From: Reticulascus tulasneorum
Taxonomy: Eukaryota; Ascomycota; Sordariomycetes; Glomerellales; Reticulascaceae
Assembly: GCA_001557505.1 (NCBI GenBank)
Contig: LSAX01000002.1
Location: forward strand, 4,402,001 to 4,466,000
DNA length: 64,000 bases
Direction of reading: 5' to 3'
In this document: piece after piece, positions 10,504 to 21,127 of the stretch
Numbering within the stretch: the stretch's first letter is position 1
Layout: every line of letters begins with the position of its first letter
Notes under the pieces: generated by a model
What the model was told of the DNA's origin: nothing
The model's input: the letters and a program-made list of their open reading frames with translations, nothing else
Databases searched by the model: none
Made by a program: the position numbers and the translations under genes

Positions 10504-11943
10504 ATGATGGAAATGCTACCGCTAGAAGTACTCGCAGAAATCTTGAACGCCCTGAATCAAATATCGACTGAGACGGTGTACTCATGCCTCACGGTCAATC
10601 ACCGCTGGCATGACCTCGCCATACCTCTTCTCTACCGCCATGTCGCCATTTCAGTACAGATCGGTATATTGGACATATTCAAACAGAGCTTGAGCGCCGC
10701 AAGCATTTCATACATTCGCTCACTTTCCATCCGGGTCATTCCGACTCTCAACCGTGCACCCCGCGAAATACGTAGCCCTTACGACCTTTCATCCCATGTT
10801 GATCAGATGGAGGCCCTACCCGACATACTCGTGATCCTCACGAACCTCGTATCTTTTTCACTTGTGTACGACGGAGACTCACCATGCCGCCACATGCCAC
10901 CGATCAATATCCCTCTCCTAATCCGTACCGTTAACGCTCTTCCAGTCTCGTGCGTCAACTTGGAACTCGACACGGGTATGAGAGAAATAATGATTCCACC
11001 CTTCATAGGCCCTCGTCGACTTCATATCTGTCCGGCGGTGCGTAATATCTTTCCTCGCATGCACAACGTGCGTATCCGTACGCAGTGGCTGTGCCCTATG
11101 CTTTTCGAACAACGGTCAATAGAGGATGGGGAGGATGGCGAGGATGAAGGAATATCGATATCTCTCGTCCGTCTACCTTCAATTCAAAGTCTGGTTGTGT
11201 CATGCATGTTCCTTGAACAAACATGCCGCTTGGACGCCATCTCGCTAGAACAATGCGACTACCCACGATACGCTCGCAGCTTAATAGCGACCTCCGAGAC
11301 ACACATGCGGCCGGACCTCGGCTGGAATATTGTTACAGCTGCGTTACGAAAGATTGTACAGCAGGGCGTCCCTCCAAATGCGCGTATTCTCGCAATTGCA
11401 GCTACACGGCCTGTGCATGGGCGGTATGGTTCACATGAATGGCCGGCTTTGCTCCGCGCAGACATGGTAGCTCAACAGACTTGGGTGATGCCATTCTCCC
11501 GCCTCGGCCGTTTTAACGCGCGCCCCCGTAGGGGTGAAGAAGGAAAGGAGCCACCACGTATCCTGCGTCTGCCAGACGGACACGAGCTCATTGAGCGACC
11601 CCAGAAGTTGGAACTCCTCATCGAGGACGGCGTATGGAGGGATGTTAACTGCGGGGGCAGAATGCCTGCGTCACTGTTCGTAGGAGACAATGCACTGTTT
11701 TCCACCCACTGTGCCGAGCCACCAAGCCGAGCTGTAACGCCAGCGGAATGGGAACGTGTGAATAAGAACAGGTTCGTGGAAGGATGGCGATACAAGGAAA
11801 AGCCAGGCATTACGCTTGTCCCTGTTGAGTTGAGAGAGGGGCCGGATGAATTCCTGTCGACAAGTCCTGTTATTGCAGAGATTCAACCAGGTACCAAACG
11901 AAGAGTTGACGAAGGTTTCATGTATGTCAATAAAGGCAGATAA
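10504..11943 (+). CDS. F-box-like protein
   Basis: A single exon. The open frame reaches upstream of 10504, but the first in-frame ATG is here, giving MMEMLPLEVLAEILNALNQ and about 479 aa. Residues 3-50 (LPLEVLAEILNAL..., then VNHRWHDLAIPLLYRHVAIS) match the F-box, which binds Skp1 in SCF ubiquitin ligases. The rest shows alternating Leu/Ile-rich segments as in fungal F-box proteins with divergent leucine-rich repeats. An acidic patch (EDGEDGEDEG) lies near residue 205. The target is unknown. F-box genes of this kind are abundant and variable in filamentous fungi, and no cofunctional neighbour is evident. Confidence 0.72.
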   Translation: MMEMLPLEVLAEILNALNQISTETVYSCLTVNHRWHDLAIPLLYRHVAISVQIGILDIFKQSLSAASISYIRSLSIRVIPTLNRAPREIRSPYDLSSHVDQMEALPDILVILTNLVSFSLVYDGDSPCRHMPPINIPLLIRTVNALPVSCVNLELDTGMREIMIPPFIGPRRLHICPAVRNIFPRMHNVRIRTQWLCPMLFEQRSIEDGEDGEDEGISISLVRLPSIQSLVVSCMFLEQTCRLDAISLEQCDYPRYARSLIATSETHMRPDLGWNIVTAALRKIVQQGVPPNARILAIAATRPVHGRYGSHEWPALLRADMVAQQTWVMPFSRLGRFNARPRRGEEGKEPPRILRLPDGHELIERPQKLELLIEDGVWRDVNCGGRMPASLFVGDNALFSTHCAEPPSRAVTPAEWERVNKNRFVEGWRYKEKPGITLVPVELREGPDEFLSTSPVIAEIQPGTKRRVDEGFMYVNKGR

Positions 11944-12291
11944 CTCGGGAGAACTGTGGCAGGTAACAACGACCAGTCTTCCATACTCCCCAATAATTTT
12001 AGCGATGACCCAGGACCCGAACTTTCCGAGATCTGGGGGTAATCCAATGCGTTCACCACCGGCGACAAGAAGTGATTTAGTCCCAAAGCAAAATGGCAAA
12101 ATCTCTCCGATACAGTTGTCCGCAAACCTCAAGACGGCGGTACGGCTCCAGCCAATCTTTAGAGAAACGAGAGAGGATGGTCTTGTGTCCCATAACCTTT
12201 ACTCGCTTCAAACCTCTTACCAAATCTACTCTGGCCTATTCCTGTGTTTCAACCTGAATAACTTTTTGAAATGTTCTCAACAATAACTTGG
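11944..12291. other. Short intergenic region
   Basis: About 350 bases between the F-box gene and a minus-strand relic. An open minus-strand frame crosses it from the F-box gene but has no recognisable domain. Nothing else is seen. Confidence 0.4.
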
Positions 12292-12520
12292 TCAATGCGC
12301 CCCAAATCCTCTTGGGTAATTCGTGCCGACATCCTTCATGAGGAGGTACTCTGCGCCAATAATTTCCCGGGCAAGCGCCTCGCCGTGAGCAATGTCATAA
12401 AACTGATCTTTCTCAGCCTGCGCAACATATGTAGGGCATTTGATGTCATGCTTCCCGTCCCAACTCATGCACTGCAGACGCGGAGGACAAGCCCGGAGCT
12501 TGAGTCGCTGCTTTGTCTCA
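12292..12520 (-). pseudogene. Alpha/beta-hydrolase C-terminal relic
   Basis: The reverse strand reads HDIKCPTYVAQAEKDQFYD, then HGEALAREIIGAEYLLMKDVG, then a TGA at 12292-12294. This matches the end of the alpha/beta-hydrolase fold: the strand before the catalytic acid (IKCPT...AEKDQ, Asp in DQ) and the last strand before the catalytic His. At the His position the relic has GTNYPRG where the family usually has G-H-E, so the catalytic His appears lost. About 75 residues are recognisable. Searching upstream to 12960 in all reverse frames by eye, I found no nucleophile elbow (GxSxG). Probably a truncated pseudogene. Confidence 0.6.
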
Positions 12521-13240
12521 CAGGCCAGGAACCGTTGTGTGCGATCTAGCTCATCTCTGCTATCGCGCAGCTCTCAACATGTCATGCGGATGTCGATACT
12601 CGCATGATGGCCATCTCAGGAACTCTCGGCGTGCCATCCACGACCGCAGCTGCCCTTACTAATGGCGTAACGGGTCTCGGGTCTCTGCGGCGGTTCTGGC
12701 AGCCTTACTTTGCTTACTGGTGATCCTCTTGGTCTTGGTCGGCAGACCCTCCGAGCGTCCGCTGCGCCGAAATAATGCAATGAATGTCTTCTTTTCGAAG
12801 CTGCATAAACAGGACCATTCATGTGAAAGTCATAGTGGCAGGTCCCTTGGGTTGAGAGCTGTTATCCAGTCCGCTCTGGAACACCAAGACTGTCAGGTTA
12901 TTTACAGGCCAAGGTTAGAAGAATTCGCGGCGTAGATAGACAGTGCATTATATATGCCTTATTGTAGACAACGATAGACGAATCTTTCACCAAAGAGAGG
13001 ATAGGAATGCTAATCAAAATTGGAAACAGAGCTAAGCACGTTCAAATTCAAAGGCAATCCAAGACATTTTATGCTTGGCTTGAGGCTGTTAGAATTTAAC
13101 AACTGAAATGTAGACTGCCATCATGCTTTCACGCAACTTGATGCATCATGATTCAATAGCCAGAGGCCTTCAGGCCGGGATTACCCTCAGCAGTACTTGA
13201 TAGAACGTAAGCAACGTCATGCCATGTCAACAAGGAACAG
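12521..13240. other. Non-coding / degraded DNA
   Basis: About 720 bases between two minus-strand gene relics. Short open frames exist on both strands, none recognisable. It probably holds decayed coding DNA of the hydrolase relic. Confidence 0.4.
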
Positions 13241-13640
13241 CTAAGCTCCTCGGCTGCTTCTGCGGTACATAAACGTTCCGTGGCCGAAAGTATCGTAACC
13301 ACCTGTGTTGGGGCTGTAATCACCGCCACTACCCTCCACGCCATTCAGTTTCTGGTTGGTAAAGTCACGGTAAGACTTGGACCAACTCGCATTAAGTCCC
13401 TTGAGCTCCGCGTAGTGCGAGTAGATGGTCTCGAAAACGGGTCGGATGTCAAACCTCGCCTTGGGTGAGATGACCTCCAGCACACCTTCCCAGCTTCGAT
13501 ACGGCACATACGGAACGGCCTCGTTGGAATTGTACTTCGCTGTGTACTCGGCCCTGAATTGAAAGAGCACAGAATTAGCTTGGCTTGGCGTAAACATAAT
13601 GGAGCATCCCATCCAGGATCATGGACAGTGTGCACTGCCA
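13241..13640 (-). pseudogene. Alginate-lyase-like protein, C-terminal relic
   Basis: The reverse strand encodes YVPYRSWEGVLEVISPKARF, then IRPVFETIYSHYAELKGLNA, then GGDYSPNTGGYDTFGHGT near the stop. I recognise this as the C-terminal part of fungal secreted alginate-lyase-domain proteins (helical polysaccharide lyase fold); the assignment is from memory of the family pattern, hence moderate confidence. A likely intron acceptor sits just upstream at about 13560. Only around 110 residues remain. No N-terminal exons or signal peptide are visible up to the sugar transporter at 14100. It probably once encoded a secreted polysaccharide lyase. Confidence 0.5.
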
Positions 13641-14099
13641 AAGGTCTCGTGGACAATCGATCTTGTCGATGAATATGCAGATAAACCCATAATTTAGCAC
13701 ATAGCTTAGGCTTCGCTGGATATACAAGATCTTACGCGCATAGGTAGGATCTTGGCGTGGCTGCCTTTGGAGGGCTACAAAGTGAGTTCAGGACTTTACG
13801 GGCGAGGCAGGCCGGTCGAATTTACTGTGTAAGAAAGCAGGTTATCAAATTAAAAACAAAGCACTCAAGTTACCAAATCACTACGATTTAAGGCTGCAGT
13901 TCCAGGCCAGGCAGTTGCGAGTGTTAACGTGATGAATCCCAGATGAAGGTTGACGCGAGTGGTAAGTGACAATGAGCCGCTGCGAGCGCTGCCCCAGCCT
14001 CCGAAAGAGAAACAAAGAATTCGGCTTTTAACCCCGCCCATCGTCCTGATGTATAGGCTGGATGATTTGGCCTCTCTCTTACAGAACCAACATGAAGGA

Positions 14100-16045
14100 C
14101 TAGACGTTGGTTCGCTTCTCATCCAGGGTAACGGGCGGGTTGATCGCATCGCCGTGGATGCGCTTCTCAACAGCTGCCGCCGCACTGTTGTTCAACTCTT
14201 CACCCTCGAAAACTGTGGTAGAAGTGGTTAGCAGCGTCCCTGGCAGGGATACCCAGTTTGCAGAATACGGCACTTACTGAAAGCAAGTTCCTCAAGGGTG
14301 CGGCCCTGGGTTTCAGGGTAAAGCAAGAACACGATGATGAACTCGAAGGCAATCCAGCCACAGTAGATGGCCATGTATTTCCAACCGATCGCGGTCAAGG
14401 CATACGGGTTGACGTTGTTGGAGAAGAAAAGACCGCACTTTCCAAACATCTGCTGGATACCGATACCGCGGTTACGCTGTCCGTATGGCCAGAGTTCAAG
14501 CAGATAGGCTGCGGAAGGGAGGGAAGATTAGCCAAAGGCTTTTCATGCTATGCTAACCAGGAAGCTGTGGACTTACTATAAGTTAAAGCATTGTTGCCGA
14601 TGTTGTAGGTTGGCTGGTAGGAAAAGTAGAAGAACAGAGCTGCGATGCCTGCCGCGTTGTTGGTCGTCTTGGCATCCTTGGCCACCTGCAAGTTGTAGAA
14701 AGCGACCGTCATTCCGATGAAGACGCAGAGCATGAGAGCGGCAGACGTCATGAAAGCCAGGCGGCGCTTGAATCTCGTCACATACAGGGCGATGATGACG
14801 GCGGTAAGGAGAGACCAGCACTGATACGCGATGTTGATCCGGGTCTTCGCGAACGGGGTTGTGTAGCCCATCATTTCAAAGAGCAAGCTCGAGTAATAAG
14901 ATATGAGAGAGTTACCAGACAGCTGGGTGAAGAGGCCGAGGAAGACTGAGACAATAGCCCGGCGGCGCATCCCCGGTGTAGTGAAGATCGACCACCACGA
15001 TTGCTTGGCACTCTCCATCTCAAGCTTAATAGTAGATCGGATCTGCTCCATCTCTGCCTTAACCAGGAGCGAGTCAGCGTCGCCCTCGCCGTGGTACTTA
15101 ACCAGGATTGCAAGCGCCTCGTCATCTCGGTCCTTGCTGACCAGCCATCGAGGGCTCTCGGGGAGGAGGCTAGGTCTCCGTCAGTAACTTTTTTGTTGAC
15201 AGAAAGGTTCAAAGTGCTGGGGAATCACAAGACAGTAGCAACCTGCAAAACCGACGGGGCAATCTGGAGGAGAGACGGGAGTCGCCAGGCCCAGTTGCCG
15301 ACGATTTCGACCGTACCCAAGGCGATGCCGGCAGCAAGGATGGCGCCGAGGAAGTAGGATGCGTTGAAGAAGGATGTCAGGGTCGGACGTTCTTTCGGGT
15401 GGCCCAGCTCTCCGATCAAGGAGGAGCCTCCAATGATGGCAAACAAAATGCCGACACCGAGGAGCATACGCGCGATGATGTACATGGCGACTGTAGGGGA
15501 ATTAGACAAGTCAGCCCGGCCTGTCTGAATAGTATTCGCCTGGGCTTGATGGGACTTTGGACTCACCGTGCTGAGCGAAGCCCTGTAGAAGTGCGCCGGC
15601 CATCATAATGAGGGACCCAATCAGGATAGACCACCGTCGACCGTAGCGTTGGTTAAGCCATGGCGCGATCGGGACGGCGAAGATGGTGCCCAGCTGATAG
15701 CAAGCATTCATGAAACCCAAAAGATTAGGTTGAATATCGACCTTGTTGGTTTTCGGGTTGATGTATCCCTGGCCGAAGTCTGCATCACCAGTTAGAGGGC
15801 TGTTGGGGCGCGCGGCCACAAGATTGCGGCAAGGAAGGAGCCAACAAACATTTGTTAAAAGTGCTCGAGTACTGCAGCGTGTTAAGCAGCTGCGAGTCGA
15901 AACCCGAAGTGATCTCGACGCCCATGCAGCAAATGAACAGCCACAAGTACATCATTCTCAGGTTGGGCTTCTTATACCATGGCACCTTGTCCTCATTGAC
16001 CAGGCGGGTGACGATCGGGTCGCCGGCGTGGGCTTTGGCGGCCAT
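14100..16045 (-). CDS. MFS sugar transporter (hexose/lactose-permease type)
   Basis: The start MAAKAHAGDPIVTRLV is at 16045. Exons join in phase through six segments (exon 1 16045-15850, exon 2 from 15779, later junctions near 15567, 15225, 14578, 14515 and 14280) to a TAG at 14100-14102. Sugar-porter signatures are GFDSQLLNTLQY in TM1, RYGRRWSILIG between TM2 and TM3, ARMLLGVG, LPESPRWLV at the end of TM6, and PETQGRTLEELAF after TM12. It should carry monosaccharides or disaccharides across the plasma membrane by proton symport. It looks intact, unlike its neighbours. A cluster of CreA-type sites lies 158-254 bases upstream of the start, which suggests carbon catabolite control. Confidence 0.9.
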
Positions 16046-17563
16046 GATGTGCGGATTCGCGAGCTATCGTCTTGTGGCGCTTGCAGGTTTTCTCCTCGAG
16101 GTGCCGAGTGTCAATGAGCTTGCCTGACCTGGAGAAGCTGCAACGTGAGCAGCGGCAGCCTCGCACTATGTATTCGCCCAATACCTAGGAGGGAGAAAGC
16201 TTCCCCGCACACTTGAGCCGTTGCCCCGGAAAGGGCTTTCAAAGGTGCAGATCGGTCAATTCACAAATGTGAATCCTTCGATGCCCCAGGTTTCCCCGCC
16301 CAAGCCGCGGACCAATCAACCGAGCACCTGTGTCTCCGGCAATGTGACAGTACCATTATGACATCCTATTCCGGTCGTCGCCGATGCTAGACGGTGGCAC
16401 GGCGGATGAGGAGTGGAGTGCAGGGGAGTCCTGGAAAAGGGTCGGCAGCTCACTCATGGAGGGGGAGGCCAGCTATTGCAATAAGCTTCCGCCTAAGTAT
16501 CACCAAGCGCTTGTTTCCGACCTGCGCATAATGTTCCAGTTCCATCCTGCTCTTCGCGGCGCACATGGTGGCTGATTGATTGCCGCGGTAGGCTAGCAAT
16601 GTGGTAGTCGAGGCGCTTGTTAGCAACATTCTGCCAATCCTCCATCCTGCAAGCTTGCAAACCGATTGTGACTGGGGCGGCCTTGAATTGGCGCACTTCC
16701 TCTAGCAATATGCGTATATCTCGGTTTCGTGGAGAAACGGGTAAGTTACCGAATGCAACGCGCCTGGGGAGCCACCAACACATAGTACCGGCTTCCCGCA
16801 TTAGGACCAGTCGACGGCCTGTTTGCCCGATATTCCCTATTGCCGCCCCTTGGCGTCAGTTATTATTACATTACAATCCCACCAACCAGTAATTTCCAAC
16901 TGCAGAAAGAGAAGAAGCCAGCCGCGGAAACAAAAACACCTACTCTCTTACTGCAATGCGTACATCCATATAATTTCAGAAACGGGGAGATGTTGTAGCC
17001 AATCAAATTGCAACATGCATACGTTGCACACAAGAACGAGTTGAGGATTGAGTCCACGGTGCCAGGAGCAATCACCGGAATTGTCCCCGCAAGCAGGTCT
17101 CCAAGCTAACCAGCAGGCCAATCGCAGCTTGGTCTTCGAAAGGGCTTTCACTAGGTGCTGCCTGCCCATAAGTCGATCTGATCACTTCCCCTTGAACATG
17201 TACTTGTACAAGCAACAACCAAGGTAGCTGCGCGACAGAGAACTTCCACTAAGAATGTGGACAGGCCTGTCCACAGATTACACGTTAAAAGCTCGGAAAC
17301 CAGCTGGCTAGCAAAGGGCCATGAACGAAATAACTTCTGCCAAAGCGCTCAGAGCTGCAAAGGACATTTGCCGCCACCACCAAAAGTTTTGTTCCACGTC
17401 ATTCAAGCTTGGGATTGAACGGAATATCACGGCCAACTTGACCACTGGCTCTTTGTAGCTGTGCGTGGCGAGATGTGGTGGCGTAATGTCTAGTCTAGTG
17501 GCCGGGTTACTTCCCCACAGTCTCCAGTTCTAAACTAAGGTTCTGATCTAGGGCTCTGATTGG
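16046..17563. other. Promoter of sugar transporter plus empty intergenic DNA
   Basis: The first 300 bases hold CreA-like sites, a CCAAT box (16312-16316) and a 7-bp inverted repeat ATTCACA-AA-TGTGAAT (16259-16274). The remaining 1.2 kb, up to the 3' end of the P450 gene, shows only short open frames without recognisable products. The last exon of the P450 may extend into 17480-17530. Confidence 0.45.
16203..16299. promoter_or_regulatory. Cluster of four CreA-type (SYGGRG) sites
   Basis: CCCCGC at 16203-16208, CCCCGG at 16224-16229, CCCCAG at 16284-16289 and CCCCGC at 16294-16299 are all complements of SYGGRG, the consensus of the fungal glucose repressor CreA/Cre1. Two pairs close together fit the known preference for paired sites. 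They lie upstream of the sugar-transporter start at 16045, so glucose repression of that gene is likely. Confidence 0.55.
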
Positions 17564-19256
17564 CTAACACGGCGCAGCCGTACGGGCCAAGTCGGCGAAA
17601 CATACTTCAACAAACATCTTGTTTAACTCGAGCTGAGCAATTGGGCGGCCAAGGCATCCCCACTTCCCTTGACCGAAGCACAAGCCGGCCGTATTATCCA
17701 TCGCCAGAAGTTTGTCCGAATCGGTTGTTAGCCATCGATCCGGCCGATACATATTCGCATCGTCTCCGAACACCTGCTTGCTGCGGAGGATGGCTCGTGC
17801 GCTCCAGGCAACATTGGTCCCAGCGGGAATATGGACTCCGCATAAAACGGCGTCCTCGTTCGAGATGCGGGCCATGATTCCTGTGATTGGGGGCCAGATT
17901 CGAATGCCTTCCCTGATGCAAGCCTGAAGGAAGGGCAGACTCCTTGCTTCTGCATCTGTGATTGGGGACGAGATCGCGCCTTGCTCGATGCCGGCATCAA
18001 TCTCAGCCCGGAGGCGTTGGTGGACGCTGAGGTTTGTCACGATGTGGACTAGACCCGTGCGAAGCGCAGTGGCTGTTGTATCAGACCCGGCAATGCTAGG
18101 TGACATGAGTAGGCAGGCTCCATTGGGATGGGTAGTACCGACTTACATCTGGACTAGGGACTCTGACTCTGCCTCCTTTTGATCAAGACCGTGCTTCACG
18201 AATGAGCCAAGCATGTCCGGCCGGTCGATTCTGCCTGACCCATATCTCTCTGCCACGACTCTTTTCGCAATGCTGAGGGGGCAAGACATGATCAGTTGGA
18301 ATTTCCAAAGTACTGGAGGTTCAGGCACAGAAACTACATACCCTATCACCTTCCCTAGCCCAACGGCGTCCTTCTCTGATGGCATGAACGCTTTGCAGAT
18401 TGGAGATTGGAGCAGGTTGACAAGCCAGGGGATCATCGCAAGCATCTGCATCATCGGGACCGTATCCTCCGTCGTCTTGACGTAGCCGAACAGGTCACCA
18501 TCATGGTCAATGAAGCCGAATGCCTTGCCAAATGCGATTTTGGAAATGATGCCAAGCGTCATGTATTGAGCTTTGCGAGCGAAGTCAAACGGCCGAAATT
18601 CGCTATCGGTCGACAAGTATTTTGCTTCGATGAGCCGGATGAACTTGGCGATGCCTTCATCGATGGATTCGTGAAGCCCTTCGACATCTTTACCGCTGTA
18701 CTGTGTCTTGTTTAACATCTACTTGGTAGCTAGCCTGGCAAGTCACGTACTCCAAGGGTCAACTTTGTTCGAAGGGCAGCGTGCAGGTCAGGGTCACGCA
18801 TTGATAGGGTGCAGTCGCGCGGCGGGTCAAGTTGGAAACCTTTATAGCATGGCGATTTATCGAACTGAGAGCGCACCCCTAAGATGCGACGAATCTCGAG
18901 TGGGTCACCGCAGACGACGAAGTTTGGCGCAATTCGCGCAATCGGCCCTGAATAAGGACACTCACAACTCAGTGTCATTGACTTTGACATACACCGCAGG
19001 TACAAATCGGAGGAGGCATACCATACTCTTCACAAACATTGCCCAGCTCCTCGTATATTTTGCCTTGCCAGGTCAGCCGGATGAGCCAGAAGTCAGAGAA
19101 GGCCGCCCAGAATGGGCCTTTGATGTGTCGCAATTGGTGCCATGTCTACAGCCGAGTTGCAATTAGGTAGGCGATTCCCAGAGCTGCCGCAATCGACCAC
19201 ACCGCGGGTCGCGATAGAGCGCCAAATAGGAGGGCTACAATGGTGAGAGGCTCCAT
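17564..19256 (-). pseudogene. Cytochrome P450 (pisatin-demethylase-like) with in-frame stop
   Basis: Exons fit in phase: 19256-19022, 18947-18751, 18700-18342, 18272-18147 and 18095 down to about 17606. The start MEPLTIVALLFGAL opens a membrane anchor. Codon 37 is TAG (19146-19148), yet the same frame continues directly as TWHQLRHIKGPFWAAFSDFW, the conserved region after a P450 anchor; the family often has Trp at this kind of position, so TGG to TAG is likely. Everything after it looks functional: RSQFDKSPCYKG, the I-helix AGSDTTATALRT, ExxR in EGIRIWPP, YRPDRWL, and heme loop FGQGKWGCLGRP with Cys near 453. The C-terminal end is unclear: either a short tail ending at 17564 or one more intron. 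It is either a recent null allele or a readthrough gene. Substrate is unknown. Confidence 0.75.
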
Positions 19257-20166
19257 TCTCTGTGTACGGACGACTTGGATGGGTTGTTGATGGTGCCTGA
19301 TGAAGTGGGAGAATAATAAATTCGCAGCCCCGCCTTCAAAGATGAGAGAGCCTGCCAATGAAGAGCAGCTCCTGCGACGGATTGTATTCGTACGCTTAGC
19401 GGCCACCCTAAGTGCGTTAGCTGGCACTATGGCTTCGGCAGTCATATGATGCCATGGCTGAAAACTATCAAATAATAGCTTCCAAAAGCGACATGGTCAA
19501 GCGTTGCAACATCGCGACGTCTGCATTCCAACCCCACAAATGCTGCATGATCTCCTTGCCCAAAGATAAGGACCAGTTCGCGATGATGGCATGAAAACAT
19601 CTCCTGGCTGCATATTTTCTCATTCCTGCTACCCATATCTGGGTTGAACTATCGGCTGACGATTGAATTCCAGGGTCTCATATCACAGTAAAGGTATCTA
19701 GCTTAAATTGGGATAAAGTGGCAGATCTCGGTCTAGACGCTTTCAGCCGGCCAAGTCTCTCATTACTTCCGCTTTTTCTTGCAAGTATTTTAGTCGGCCT
19801 GATTGCCATTCAGCATTTGGCAGTCCTTCCCAAAAATCGTCTCAAGACTTACCCTTGCTCTATGGGATTATCGATGAGTCCGGCAGGGCGGCGAACTAGA
19901 CGGTGGAGATCATGCGACTCTTGATTGCTATTAAGGAGCGTCCTATAGCTCAATACAACTAGGAACAAGGTCACTACGTCATGGGGCCAATGTGGCAAAT
20001 GGAGAAACGGAGACATTGAGAAATAAGCAGCCGCCTGGTTAACTGACAAACACTCTCACCGGCGTCGTGTTTGGGGACTTACCCAGGGACATCGGCTGAG
20101 TATTTGCGTCATCTGCATGGCGGTCCTCACTCCCGCTGTCACTGACAGGCGGTAAATAGTATAACT
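19257..20166. other. Intergenic region upstream of the P450
   Basis: About 900 bases between the P450 start and the 3' end of the Cys-rich membrane protein. The P450 frame is open further upstream to a Met at 19445, but that extension lacks anchor character. No gene or repeat is seen. Confidence 0.4.
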
Positions 20167-21127
20167 TTAGAGGTAGAGGTTTTCGTTGCTTCTAGTATGA
20201 CCCTCAGCCATGCGTCTACTGCGCAACAGAAGTTGTTTAAATAAGGAGCTCTCTTTCGGATACTTCCACACGAAAACAGACACCAGTATCGCGAAAAGGG
20301 GAATGCTGATCCCGACGCCTAATGCAATCCTATCACTGCGAGTTAACCCGCTCTTCTCATCCCCACCGATTTCCAATACGAGCTCCGTGGTGGAAGTTGA
20401 GGAAGGAGGGGCGCTTGTGCTGGATGTTGACGATGTCGATGCTAATGTAGAAGAAATACTAGCTGAACAAGAGTCAGTATAGCACAGACTCTGTGTGTTC
20501 CAATGTCCTTCACTCGAAATTAGAGGTAGGGCAGGCAAAAATTGACAGAGGCGAAAGCTCGAGACGGAGAGACGACTGGCTTACCAAAGGAAGAAGCAGA
20601 GCTCGCCACTCACTTGCTGTAATCGGAGCTGAATCTGAGCTCTGGACCCGTATGTCAGTTTGTGTACTGAAAACTACCCTCGTGACCGTCGCATCTGGGT
20701 CTGCGGTCTGCGTAACCGTGACCACGACTTGGACCGTAGGCTGTGGCGTTGGATCCGCGACAATCGTCGTAGTGATGGGGGGGGGATCCTCCTTTTCATA
20801 ACCCGCGCTTCGGCAGTACCCTAGATAGATGCTGGTGGCCGAATCTATATCTTTTGTTTTTGCACATTGTGTCTTGACGCAGCTGGAGAGCGAGGATTGA
20901 ACGGAGTCCTGCAGGTCGGGCCTACAGCAACAGGAATTGACCGGATTTCCGGTGCAGCTAGTGAATATGGGAACCGATCTCAGGTCCCATCCGAAGCAAT
21001 ACCTGGCGCAGTCTCTCTGATCTTTGAACGGGTCGTAATTAGAAATATCCCACGTGCCATCACAACGCGCAAACCTGGAGAAGTACAGAAATAACAGTAG
21101 TCGAGTGATGGAAGCCATGAGCGGCAT
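20167..21127 (-). CDS. Secreted-type Cys-rich single-pass membrane protein
   Basis: The N-terminus is a signal peptide; the start is at 21127 (MPLMASITRLLLFLYF) or more simply 21118 (MASITRLLLF). An extracellular module follows with about ten cysteines (DCARYCFGW, NSCCCRPDLQDSV, CVKTQCAKTKD), which recalls CFEM-type domains but has a CCC cluster and extra cysteines. Next comes a Ser/Thr/Pro-rich stalk, one transmembrane helix (RIALGVGISIPLFAILVSVF) and a basic tail. One intron lies at roughly 20480-20600; its exact borders are uncertain because two donors fit. The layout suggests a cell-surface sensor or wall-anchored protein. Function is unknown. Confidence 0.65.
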
